In this document: piece by piece, positions 1 to 7,420 of the stretch
How positions within the stretch are numbered: the first letter of the stretch is position 1
How the letters are laid out: each line of letters begins with the position of its first letter
From: a virus
Reading direction: 5' to 3' (one strand)
IMG/VR virus record: IMGVR_UViG_3300028030_000272
Coordinates: 1-44,603 of that record
Length of the DNA stretch: 44,603 bases
Program-made: the position numbers and the translations under genes
The notes under the pieces: model-generated
What the model was told of the DNA's origin: nothing
Databases searched by the model: none
Seen by the model: only the letters and a program-made list of their open reading frames with translations

Positions 1-49
1 GACATGTCTTATTCCCCGATATCTCGATATTACAAGATTTTTATAAATG

Positions 50-259
50 TTCCCTGAGATCATGTTCCATTAAACTTAAGTTCCCTGAGATCATGTTCCA
101 TTAAACTTAAGTTCCCTGAGATCATATTCCATTAAACTCAAGTCCCCTAAATTCAAGTCCACTTAAACTCAAGTTCCCTAAATTCATTAACTTAATTTCA
201 AGTCCCCTAAGTCCACTTGAGATCATTCACTTAAATTCATGTCCCCTAAATTCAGATCC
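50..259. repeat. 31-base tandem repeat array, decaying rightward
   Basis: Units beginning T(T/C)CCCT(A/G)A start at about 50, 81, 112, 143, 174, 203 and 242. The first two 31-base units are identical, the third differs at two positions, and later ones drift in sequence and length. Because units abut, this is a tandem array and not a CRISPR. Its role is unknown; iteron-like binding sites, a replication or packaging element, or a recombination hot spot are possible. Apart from this array and the 359-598 duplication, I see nothing convincing in 1-719. Confidence 0.8.
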
Positions 260-358
260 TTTTTAAATTTAAATATCTACGAATAAATACTTTTTTGAGA
301 AATACCCCTATGTCTAGGTATACCTATATTTTGGGTCCTTCCGGAAAACGCGTATGTC

Positions 359-598
359 TTCCTCGCCTTCCTTTGTATCTTCCTGGCTCTTTGGATATTT
401 CTCCCCTATGTTCGGGTTTCTCTCCGTTTCAAGCCCAAGGAAAACCCAAGAGAAAGCCAGAAAAAATCACCCTCTTTCAAAATCTTTTTCGGAGAAATAC
501 CATCTTTTCGGGAAATCATCGTCCCTCATTTAAACCCAACAGTATTCTTCCTTCCCTTCCTTTGTATCTTCCTCGCTCTTTGAATATTTCTCCCCTAT
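359..598. repeat. Imperfect 51-base direct repeat pair (359-409 and 548-598)
   Basis: The two pyrimidine-rich segments are offset by 189 bases and differ at only a few positions. Both contain CTTCCTTTGTATCTTCCT and end in TATTTCTCCCCTAT. An open frame at 295-648 crosses both copies and gives a Pro/Leu/Ser-rich peptide, but it would start with TTG, has no ribosome binding site and looks like low-complexity noise. The segment lies downstream of the minus-strand genes that start at 1193 and 4982. Confidence 0.6.
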
Positions 599-719
599 AC
601 ACGCCGCATCTAACGCGTCTAACGCCAGGGAAACGTCTTTCTCTTTGAACGTTTCGTAGAAAGAGAAAAAAATTTAGATTGTTTTGGAGGGAAAGGAAGA
701 GTTTTTATTTAACGGAAAT

Positions 720-1193
720 TTAAATATCTTGTATTATTTTATCTGCTACTTGTTGCATCAATGAAGCCAGAGTATTTCTTTGCATGTCTATTATTCTCGT
801 GAACGATCTAAATTTTCCGGCTATTTGTTTTTCTACTGTATCTCTTAAATTTTCTAACTGTTCATTACAAAACTGCTCGTCTTCACACAAATAATCCACT
901 ACTTGTTTTGTTGATTGTACGTTTTGTTTTATATAAAACAGCAATCCTACCGGGTTGTCTTGTGTCGGTTTTCCCTCGTCCAATGCCAGGAAACTTTTCG
1001 CTACTTGTACTGATACTTCCTGTAGTTGTTCTGACGTTGGATGTTCAAATCTATCATATCGAACTTCATCTCTCCCTAATTTATATTTACCCCATTGTAC
1101 TATTTGCCTCATCAGTGCATTAGATTCCTGCTCTATCAACAGTTGAGTTTCTCGCACTTGACGTTGAATTTCTTCATTATTGTTTTGTAACAT
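720..1193 (-). CDS. Hypothetical helical protein
   Basis: The 157-residue product is not recognised. It is rich in Gln, Glu and hydrophobic residues and looks almost entirely alpha-helical, with likely coiled-coil stretches at both ends. It has no signal peptide, membrane segment or catalytic motif. An AGGAT ribosome binding site lies about 9 bases before the ATG. It is the last gene of a minus-strand group with 1343-1741 and 1749-4982, separated from its upstream neighbour by about 150 bases in which I find no clear promoter or terminator. Its base composition is lower in GC than the two genes upstream. A virion or scaffold role is possible but only inferred from position. Confidence 0.6.
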   Translation of the reverse strand: MLQNNNEEIQRQVRETQLLIEQESNALMRQIVQWGKYKLGRDEVRYDRFEHPTSEQLQEVSVQVAKSFLALDEGKPTQDNPVGLLFYIKQNVQSTKQVVDYLCEDEQFCNEQLENLRDTVEKQIAGKFRSFTRIIDMQRNTLASLMQQVADKIIQDI

Positions 1194-1342
1194 AGTCGCG
1201 TATCCTATACGTGGAAAGATTTTTATTTTGAAGATTCATACAGTACTTGTTCACCTAAACGCCGATAAAGTTGACGTGTATCGATGGAAAGAAGCGACGC
1301 GTGAGGCTATATGACGCGCTACTATGGAAGCGACTTGGCGGT

Positions 1343-1741
1343 TCATGATCCAAATACCATAAAGTTTACGTATTCATTCGTCGATTTAGTTTCCACCGTC
1401 GTTAAAGTAAGTGACACGATAGGATGAGTGGCGGAGACAGTCGGGGATGAATAAATAAACGATCCAAGGGCGGGAATGGAAATGAGATCTGAAGACGAGT
1501 TGACGCAAAGTTCTAACGTTTGGCTCGTTTTGTTTTCAATCACCACAAACTGAGCGGCGTTAACCGATCCAAAAGGAACGACAAAATCCGTCGCCGGGGC
1601 GGTCGAAGAGGGGATATCGATCACGCCCGTTGAAGACGCTTCAGCGGAAACGGAAAAATTGAAGGCTGAGTTTCCCGATCCGGTCGGCGCGGCGGTAGGC
1701 GTCCAAGAAACAGAGGCGGATGTAGTTACGGTCATGCTCAT
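1343..1741 (-). CDS. Small beta-rich, Ser/Thr-rich probable virion protein
   Basis: The 132-residue product is dominated by Ser, Thr, Val and Ala in alternating patterns typical of beta strands, with no charged helical segments and no signal peptide. Such composition is common in phage decoration proteins, head-fibre and tail-fibre accessory proteins, but no specific family is recognised. A good AAAAGGAT ribosome binding site (1751-1758) precedes the ATG by about 9 bases. It lies 7 bases downstream of the 1077-residue gene, so the two are almost certainly co-transcribed. The structural role is inferred from composition and context. Confidence 0.7.
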   Translation of the reverse strand: MSMTVTTSASVSWTPTAAPTGSGNSAFNFSVSAEASSTGVIDIPSSTAPATDFVVPFGSVNAAQFVVIENKTSQTLELCVNSSSDLISIPALGSFIYSSPTVSATHPIVSLTLTTVETKSTNEYVNFMVFGS

Positions 1742-1748
1742 GATGATT

Positions 1749-4700
1749 TTATCCTTTTAGCTGTAAAGGTATCGAGTTGAAAAAGCGAACGGCGGAAGCG
1801 ATCTTTGAACTGAATTCAGAAAACGCGGCGGAAGTAACGGAAAGCGCGTCGTAATAACGATCAAATTTTGAAATCCGGTCAGAGGAAGAAGAAATGAAAT
1901 CGGTCAGGGAAGCGAATTCGTCCCCGAGAACAGGAGCGAGCGCGGTGACGTAACCTTCGTATCGTTTTCGGAAATCGGCGGCGGCTTTCAATTTTTCATC
2001 GAGGGCGGAGATCTCGTCATCGAGAGAAGAAACCCGTCGCAACGCCGTTTCAATCTTTTCCTTTCGGCGCGCGTCGTCGGACAGCGCGTCAATGCGCGCT
2101 CGAAGCGCGTCATCATCGAAAGGCGATCGCAAAACGACAAGTCGCGCGTCAATCAGGGAACGCGCGGGTTCAGGCAACGCGCGTCGAACGTCGTTCGCTC
2201 TCTTTCTCTCCAACATCATCGCCTTTGACGGTCGTTTTCCAATCAAATCGATCAATCGGTCTTTTTCCGCCTTGAATCGGAAACGCGCCTCATCGAGCGT
2301 CGGCAGTCGGGAAAGCACGGACAGGTCGCCGTCCATCAACGCGTCAGAAACGCGAAACGGATCGTCCGGCAGATCTAAAAGGAACGCCGCGCGGTCTTCG
2401 TCCGACATCCCCTCCATCGATCGCACGAGTTCAAGTTCCCTTTCCGCTTCGTCATACGACGCTTCCGCCCTCGCGATCGTCGATCGTCGTTTTTTGTCGT
2501 CACGTTCAAATCGCGTTAGCGCCCTCACAACGCGGTCAACCTCGTCGAGCAGCGCACGGTCAAGCGTCGGTCGCACTCGCGCGATCGTCTCAATCGCTTC
2601 ATCAACAGGGGCGTTCGTCGCCCGTCGAACGACGGAAGAAACGCGCCCGCCGCGAAGATCCTCCAGCTTTTCCGTCGCGCGTTCGAGCGCCGCAGAAAGA
2701 TCTCTTCTTCGAGCGCGCATCGCGTCGATCGATTTTTCAACGTTCATCGCGTTTTTTCCCTCAGCGAGCGCGAGGAATCGGTCAATTTCCGGATCGCCCG
2801 CCGCGCGCATCGCCTCTTTTTGTTTTATCGCCGAGGCACTCATTCTATCAAACAAATCGGACTTCGCGCGTTCGATTTTCTTCATTTGAACGCCGAGCAG
2901 ACGCGTCGTCTCCGCGCTCGATCGCACGTATCGTGAGAGTCGGGACGTCGCGGATCGAACCGCGTCGTCATCGGAAATCGCCGCGATAACGTCGCGCGCC
3001 TTTCTCCGCACGCTTTCGTTTTTCGCGTCCACCGCCGCGCTCAATTGCGTCTCCTCAACGTTTCCGAACTTTTTCATCGAGGAAATCGCGTCGATCATAT
3101 CGTTCACGTCTTCAAGTTCGTCAAGCGCGGAAGACGCCGCGCGTCTCACGTTCGAAATCAACGCGGAAGACGTCGCGTCAATCTCTCGCACGTCCCCCGC
3201 GTCCACCGCGATCTCCCCCGCGTTCGTCGAGGAAACGGACCATTCGTCCGCCCCTTCCTTTTTCAAAATCGCCGTTACAACGCGTCGGTCGCTCTCGTCA
3301 AGATCGACGCGCACCGGGGACGTCAAACGTCGCACCACGCGTTTCTTTTCTTTTTTGAATTCCTCCACTCGCGCGTCGATCTCGTCCATCCGTCGCGCCA
3401 GCGCTTCTCCCGTTTTTTTCAACGAATCGACCGGCACCTCAAGCCCGACGTCCCCTTCGCGCCCTCGATAAGACGCGTTGTCGTATCCAAGATCGCGCGC
3501 CGCGTTCGGCATAATTTCCATCACCCGACGTCGTAGCGCTTCTCCCGGACGTTTCGACACCAAATAGTCGAGCGCCATCGCAACCCGCGCGTTCGTTTCC
3601 GAAACGATCCTTTCGCTTCCCTCAACGCGCCTTACCGTCGCGGCGGGCACCCGACTTTCAAATTTCGCGCGAATCGACATCAGGTTCGCCGCCGCTTCCT
3701 CTTCAGTCGATCCCACCGCAACGACCGTCGCCACAATTCGACCGTCGTCAAATTTAATTTGAAATCCCTCGCGCACCGCAGATCGCGCAAATTGAAGATC
3801 CAGACTCTTTTCAATCGAACCGAGCACGCTCGCGTCCGCGTCTTCGTTCAACACTCGCAGTTTTCTTTCCGCCAACCGAATAACGGAGTCTTCCGCCGCG
3901 TTCGCGTTCGCGTTAACAAACCACTTTAACGGAAGTCGGACGTTATCGTAAATCGTCAAAATCTCGTCCGTCGCTTCGGACAAAATCCACTTTCTCCAGT
4001 TCTTCAGTTTCTCAACGATCGATTTCAGTTTCCCTTCAAAGAAACGCGCGTCGCGGTTTTCCAACGAACGCGATTCGGTCATTTTTCGATATTTTTCCTT
4101 TTTCGTCGGGGAAAGTCGATTCCACTCACGCGCGTCGATGAACTTTTTTTCATCGAGCGGAACGTCGCGATCCGTCATGAAGTTTCGATGAACGAACGCG
4201 TCGCTCGTCAGGTGGTTATTCAGTTCGTCCCAACTCGCCTCACCGCTCGACAGATCGATTTTTTTCACGTTTCTCGCGTACCTCGCGGCGCGCTTTATCA
4301 TCTCACCCAGCGGACGGACGAAATCGTTTTGCGTTTTCGCGTCGAAATCTTCAACGATCGCCATGAGCGCTTTCGGGTCTCCGCGCTGTTTTTTCACGTC
4401 AGAGCGGAACCCCGCGACGTCTTTTCGCATAACGTCTTGAAGTTCGATCGCGCGATCCACCATCCCGTTCGCCTCATCAAGCATCGAATACGCCGTTTCA
4501 ATCGACGTCTCACCGACAGGCGCGTCCCCATATTGGAGTTTGTTTTCCGTCGTTCCTGACGAATCCGCAATACCGAGTCGGTTTCTAATTTTCCAAATTT
4601 CGCTCGTCGTTTTTTCCGAATCGGACAGCGCGCCCACGTATCGGTTTAGCACGAACCACTGAAGATCGCGTCGCACGAGCGCTTGAAAAAGCGCGTCGTC

Positions 4701-4982
4701 CACGTCTCGCGCGGCGCGCGCCGCGTCGTCTTGAGGAAGCGCGCGGATCTCTTCCATCACGTCAGAAATCTCCCGATCGATTTTTCTCAGGCTTTTCAAC
4801 GCGCCGACGCGTTCGGGTCTAACGTCATCGATCCCGCTCGTAGCATTTTTCGCTTTCTCAACGAGCGCATCCACCTCGGGCTCGTCGGAAGCGGTTTTAA
4901 CGATCCATTTCGCGATCGATTCAATTCGGTTTGATCTCATTTTTAACTCATACAAAGTCGGTTCGAATTTTGATTCGTACAT
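1749..4982 (-). CDS. Large Arg/Asp/Ala-rich coiled-coil protein, probable virion component
   Basis: The 1077-residue product is not recognised. It is almost wholly charged helix: long runs with heptad character, many Arg-Arg and Asp-Asp pairs, few Cys or Trp, no signal peptide and no enzymatic motif I can see. Its length and composition suggest an internal virion, tape-measure-like or scaffold protein, but it lacks the hydrophobic segments many tape measures have. The coding region is GC-rich (33 of 60 bases at 2101-2160) with heavy use of GCG, CGT and CGC codons, unlike genes after 7.4 kb. No Shine-Dalgarno precedes the ATG at 4982. An internal ATG at 4937 (residue 16) also lacks a strong one, so the start is uncertain. 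TTTGAC at 5015-5020 and TATGTA at 4992-4997 (minus strand, 17 apart) could be its promoter, leaving almost no leader. Confidence 0.8.
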   Translation of the reverse strand: MYESKFEPTLYELKMRSNRIESIAKWIVKTASDEPEVDALVEKAKNATSGIDDVRPERVGALKSLRKIDREISDVMEEIRALPQDDAARAARDVDDALFQALVRRDLQWFVLNRYVGALSDSEKTTSEIWKIRNRLGIADSSGTTENKLQYGDAPVGETSIETAYSMLDEANGMVDRAIELQDVMRKDVAGFRSDVKKQRGDPKALMAIVEDFDAKTQNDFVRPLGEMIKRAARYARNVKKIDLSSGEASWDELNNHLTSDAFVHRNFMTDRDVPLDEKKFIDAREWNRLSPTKKEKYRKMTESRSLENRDARFFEGKLKSIVEKLKNWRKWILSEATDEILTIYDNVRLPLKWFVNANANAAEDSVIRLAERKLRVLNEDADASVLGSIEKSLDLQFARSAVREGFQIKFDDGRIVATVVAVGSTEEEAAANLMSIRAKFESRVPAATVRRVEGSERIVSETNARVAMALDYLVSKRPGEALRRRVMEIMPNAARDLGYDNASYRGREGDVGLEVPVDSLKKTGEALARRMDEIDARVEEFKKEKKRVVRRLTSPVRVDLDESDRRVVTAILKKEGADEWSVSSTNAGEIAVDAGDVREIDATSSALISNVRRAASSALDELEDVNDMIDAISSMKKFGNVEETQLSAAVDAKNESVRRKARDVIAAISDDDAVRSATSRLSRYVRSSAETTRLLGVQMKKIERAKSDLFDRMSASAIKQKEAMRAAGDPEIDRFLALAEGKNAMNVEKSIDAMRARRRDLSAALERATEKLEDLRGGRVSSVVRRATNAPVDEAIETIARVRPTLDRALLDEVDRVVRALTRFERDDKKRRSTIARAEASYDEAERELELVRSMEGMSDEDRAAFLLDLPDDPFRVSDALMDGDLSVLSRLPTLDEARFRFKAEKDRLIDLIGKRPSKAMMLERKRANDVRRALPEPARSLIDARLVVLRSPFDDDALRARIDALSDDARRKEKIETALRRVSSLDDEISALDEKLKAAADFRKRYEGYVTALAPVLGDEFASLTDFISSSSDRISKFDRYYDALSVTSAAFSEFSSKIASAVRFFNSIPLQLKG

Positions 4983-5022
4983 TTATAGACATACATAAAA
5001 ATCTTACTTTGAACGTCAAAAC

Positions 5023-5040
5023 AAACGTTCGGGAACGTTT
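5023..5040. promoter_or_regulatory. Operator-like palindrome
   Basis: AAACGTTC GG GAACGTTT is a perfect 8-base inverted repeat around a 2-base centre. It lies between the divergent 4982 (minus) and 5224 (plus) genes, next to the candidate minus-strand -35 box at 5015-5020. That position would suit a repressor or activator site. Confidence 0.5.
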
Positions 5041-5066
5041 TTCCGCAATGAACGCGCGCATCGAAC

Positions 5067-5099
5067 GCCATTCAAACGCCATTCAAACGTCATTCGAAT
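5067..5099. repeat. Three 11-base tandem repeats upstream of promoters
   Basis: GCCATTCAAAC occurs at 5067-5077 and 5078-5088, followed by the variant GTCATTCGAAT at 5089-5099. The 11-base period puts successive sites on the same DNA face. The array ends 2 bases before the first promoter, as expected for cooperative regulator binding. Confidence 0.55.
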
Positions 5100-5101
5100 A
5101 C

Positions 5102-5130
5102 TTGACAAGCGCCACTTGAGTGGTTAAAAT
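5102..5130 (+). promoter_or_regulatory. Sigma-70-type promoter P1
   Basis: TTGACA at 5102-5107 and TAAAAT at 5125-5130 are separated by 17 bases. The -35 box is perfect and the spacing ideal. It would drive the gene at 5224 together with P2, and the 11-base repeats directly precede it. Confidence 0.65.
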
Positions 5131-5154
5131 TTTTATAGGCGTTCAAGAAAATAC

Positions 5155-5184
5155 TTGACAAAATACCGTCGGGCATGCTATACT
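5155..5184 (+). promoter_or_regulatory. Sigma-70-type promoter P2, extended -10
   Basis: TTGACA at 5155-5160 and TATACT at 5179-5184 are 18 bases apart, and the -10 box is preceded by TGC (extended -10). The in-frame TTG at 5155 is the first base of this -35 box. It therefore cannot be the start codon of the downstream gene if this promoter is used. Confidence 0.75.
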
Positions 5185-5223
5185 GTCCGCATTCGCAACA
5201 GATACGGGAAAGGAAAATATCAA

Positions 5224-6438
5224 TTGAATACGATCGCCATCCCCACAACGTCACAGTTCATTCAACAGTATCATCGGTGGATCAACGGAAAGACGAGAAA
5301 CAAGTTTCGTCATTCCAAGTCCGAGGAAGCGATTTCCGAGTTCGCGCAAATCGTTTCGTTAAGACTTCTCGAAAAGGACGTCGTCAGTCGGTGGTTCCTG
5401 AATAAACCGGCACGAAGCGTTTTCGTCACGAAAGACCAGGCCATTTTTATGGTCGGTCGTTCCAACTGGAACAAGATAAGCGGGCGCGTCAAAAGCAAGC
5501 GCGTTGAGGTAGAGGGGAAAAGCGTCGAGGCGTTTTCGGTCGCCGACATCCTAACGCTTTCTAAGTTCGACACCAGTCGGTATTTTTACTCTGTCAGGAA
5601 CCACGGTCTTTTGTCAGGGAAGATCTTAGACCTCATCGGAAAGTCCGGAGATTTCAACTATCTCAAGACGCTTTACATTTCCGGCAAGATTCGTCCAATG
5701 AACATGACCGATCATAAATGCGACGCGCACAAAAGGATCCAGCCCAAGACGGTGAATGGAAAAAAAACGTGCGGCATTAAAGGTTGCAATAACAAAGCGT
5801 TTTCTTCTGGCATGTGTCATCGTCACTACACACAATCTCGCCGCAGCTGCCCTATCTGCAACGCTTTCAAAGCGAGGATGAGCGCTCACTCGGCAAGTCC
5901 GAACGATGATTGGTCATCAGAAGAGGCGATGGAATTTTTAAGCAAGGTTCGATGGAACGATTCACAGATTCGAAGAATGCTCAGGAATTTTAACGGGAAC
6001 GCGATCTTGAATGTCCCGCAAACGGTGATTTCAGAAGACACCGAGAATCACACGCTCGCCGGTCTTTTGAACTACGCGGCGATTTTGATCAACAATTCGA
6101 TCAACAATCAGTTCACCACGATCATGAGAACGCGTTCAAATTCAGGTGGAAGCTTTGATGACAAAGACATGGAGATTTCCCTCGAAAAGCACGTCGTTCG
6201 CGTCCATCAAATCCATAACGGATATGGAAAGACAGACGCGAGAAGCGATCTAGAGAAGCTCATCGACAATAACACGTTTTCACGGTCCGAGCTTCAGTTT
6301 TTGATCGACGCTCAGATAGCGATCGATGACGGAACGATCGCTCAGTTCGGTCGATCTCTCGGTCTTTCAGTTTATAAGGTAAAAGAGCGGATGGAGCGAA
6401 TGCTAGATTTGGCTTACGTTTCCATCAGTGATACATGA
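5224..6438 (+). CDS. Cys-rich putative sigma-like DNA-binding protein
   Basis: Start chosen at TTG 5224, about 9 bases after AAAGGA (5209-5214) and downstream of P2; this gives 404 residues. An N-terminal helical stretch (about residues 30-60) resembles the helices of sigma region 2. The middle (about 160-215) has a Cys/His cluster (C166, H169, C183, C188, C198, C209, C212), probably a zinc ribbon pair. The last about 50 residues form a helix-turn-helix like sigma region 4, with the recognition-helix segment SLGLSVYKVKERMERML. The combination suggests a phage transcription factor that redirects host RNA polymerase, but the sigma assignment is an inference from weak motifs. The paired consensus promoters suggest early, host-polymerase-driven expression. 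Confidence 0.6.
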   Translation: MNTIAIPTTSQFIQQYHRWINGKTRNKFRHSKSEEAISEFAQIVSLRLLEKDVVSRWFLNKPARSVFVTKDQAIFMVGRSNWNKISGRVKSKRVEVEGKSVEAFSVADILTLSKFDTSRYFYSVRNHGLLSGKILDLIGKSGDFNYLKTLYISGKIRPMNMTDHKCDAHKRIQPKTVNGKKTCGIKGCNNKAFSSGMCHRHYTQSRRSCPICNAFKARMSAHSASPNDDWSSEEAMEFLSKVRWNDSQIRRMLRNFNGNAILNVPQTVISEDTENHTLAGLLNYAAILINNSINNQFTTIMRTRSNSGGSFDDKDMEISLEKHVVRVHQIHNGYGKTDARSDLEKLIDNNTFSRSELQFLIDAQIAIDDGTIAQFGRSLGLSVYKVKERMERMLDLAYVSISDT

Positions 6439-6488
6439 GAAAGATTTTTACCATATACTTGAATATTTTGTAACATTGTCGTATCATT

Positions 6489-7328
6489 TCAGATCTTCTC
6501 CGGATCCATCATCGGAATCGGTCTCATCGTCATCCAACTTCGCATCCCGCCGATCCTTCTTTTCGATTCAACCTTCCCCGCGTCACAACTTCCCGACGCG
6601 TAAGCGGCAAGGCGATCTTCGAGTGGGTTTCCCTTGCAAGCAGCGAACGATTTTTTGATAATTCGCAGACCGGCACGGAAACAAAGCTTTCTGTTCGCGA
6701 TCAGATCTTGACCACTAACCGCATCGCTCGGCGCGTTGGCGTCGTTTCGAAGAATATCGACCTTTCCATCATGGAAACTCAACACGGACGGCGTTGACGG
6801 ACGTCCAATTTCGCATTTCCCATCAACAGGCGGAGGGAGCCGTTTGTGCGTTTCGTCCACACAAATCGGTTTCCCAAGGTTCACCTGCATCAGACACCAC
6901 GAACGACCGGAATCGCCACGAGCCTGAGGGGAAATGTCATAATCGACGTGTTTTTTGTATCCAGATTCCCAACTCGCGATGGAAAGCAGAAGCGATAGCG
7001 TCCTGTGTCTTCCGTATCTACCTCCGAAGAGCGGGGCTTCGTCCGGGTCAAAGGCCACGGAGATAGCGTCCCGTGCCACGGCGCGGTATCTTTGAAGGCC
7101 ATCCTCATACGATTCGATCGCATCAGGATACTTTTTGACGTTGAAAATAGGGAAACGACGACTTCCTGGCCTGGCTCTTTTCACCATTCCCTTTACGGAC
7201 CAATCAACAAGTTTTTTGTAAGGGGACACTTCCACATTTTGTGGCATATGCATTGGCTCTTGCGACGAGGCAACAGACGCCATCGTAATAGCGAATAGAG
7301 CAGGCATAAATATTGTTTTACTATTCAT
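6489..7328 (-). CDS. Secreted lytic transglycosylase (SLT/lysozyme-like)
   Basis: The 279-residue protein starts with a Sec signal peptide: a basic start, hydrophobic residues about 6-20 and likely cleavage after the Ala-Ser-Ser near 22. The catalytic region has SIASWESGY with the expected Glu at 121, followed by GDSGRSWCLMQVN (138-150), matching the ES and G-x-MQ motifs of SLT-type transglycosylases. A further helix pair follows (RAGLRIIKKSF, then YASGSC). Such enzymes cleave peptidoglycan between MurNAc and GlcNAc in the periplasm. A signal peptide on the enzyme allows export by the host, as in signal-endolysins. AAGGTG precedes the ATG. It converges with the 5224-6438 gene over a 50-base gap without an obvious terminator hairpin. 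Confidence 0.8.
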   Translation of the reverse strand: MNSKTIFMPALFAITMASVASSQEPMHMPQNVEVSPYKKLVDWSVKGMVKRARPGSRRFPIFNVKKYPDAIESYEDGLQRYRAVARDAISVAFDPDEAPLFGGRYGRHRTLSLLLSIASWESGYKKHVDYDISPQARGDSGRSWCLMQVNLGKPICVDETHKRLPPPVDGKCEIGRPSTPSVLSFHDGKVDILRNDANAPSDAVSGQDLIANRKLCFRAGLRIIKKSFAACKGNPLEDRLAAYASGSCDAGKVESKRRIGGMRSWMTMRPIPMMDPEKI

Positions 7329-7420
7329 AATTCACCTTTCGGGTCTATGTGAGTAACAAAACTACATTTGTTAACGCACAGTGTTAATTGATTATTAACT
7401 TTTTATATTACCTATTTTGT

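Noticed and set aside
50-259. CRISPR array
   Set aside because: Units are directly adjacent with no spacers, and no cas genes are present; the Cas4-like nuclease belongs to the recombination block.
295-648. Open frame of 117 codons crossing the duplicated block
   Set aside because: TTG start, no ribosome binding site, low-complexity Pro/Leu/Ser product, and it lies over repeated DNA.
2092-2889. Plus-strand open frame of 265 codons
   Set aside because: It is antisense to the GC-rich 1749-4982 gene and gives a Ser/Arg-rich peptide typical of shadow frames in such DNA. The same applies to 3045-3536 and 4188-4559.
5155-5223. Upstream extension of the 5224 gene to a TTG at 5155
   Set aside because: That TTG is part of a consensus -35 box with a matching extended -10 at 5179-5184. 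A ribosome binding site precedes the TTG at 5224 instead.
7388-7420. TTG start extending the first zinc protease
   Set aside because: It would add a hydrophobic leader with no ribosome binding site and no counterpart in the paralogue.
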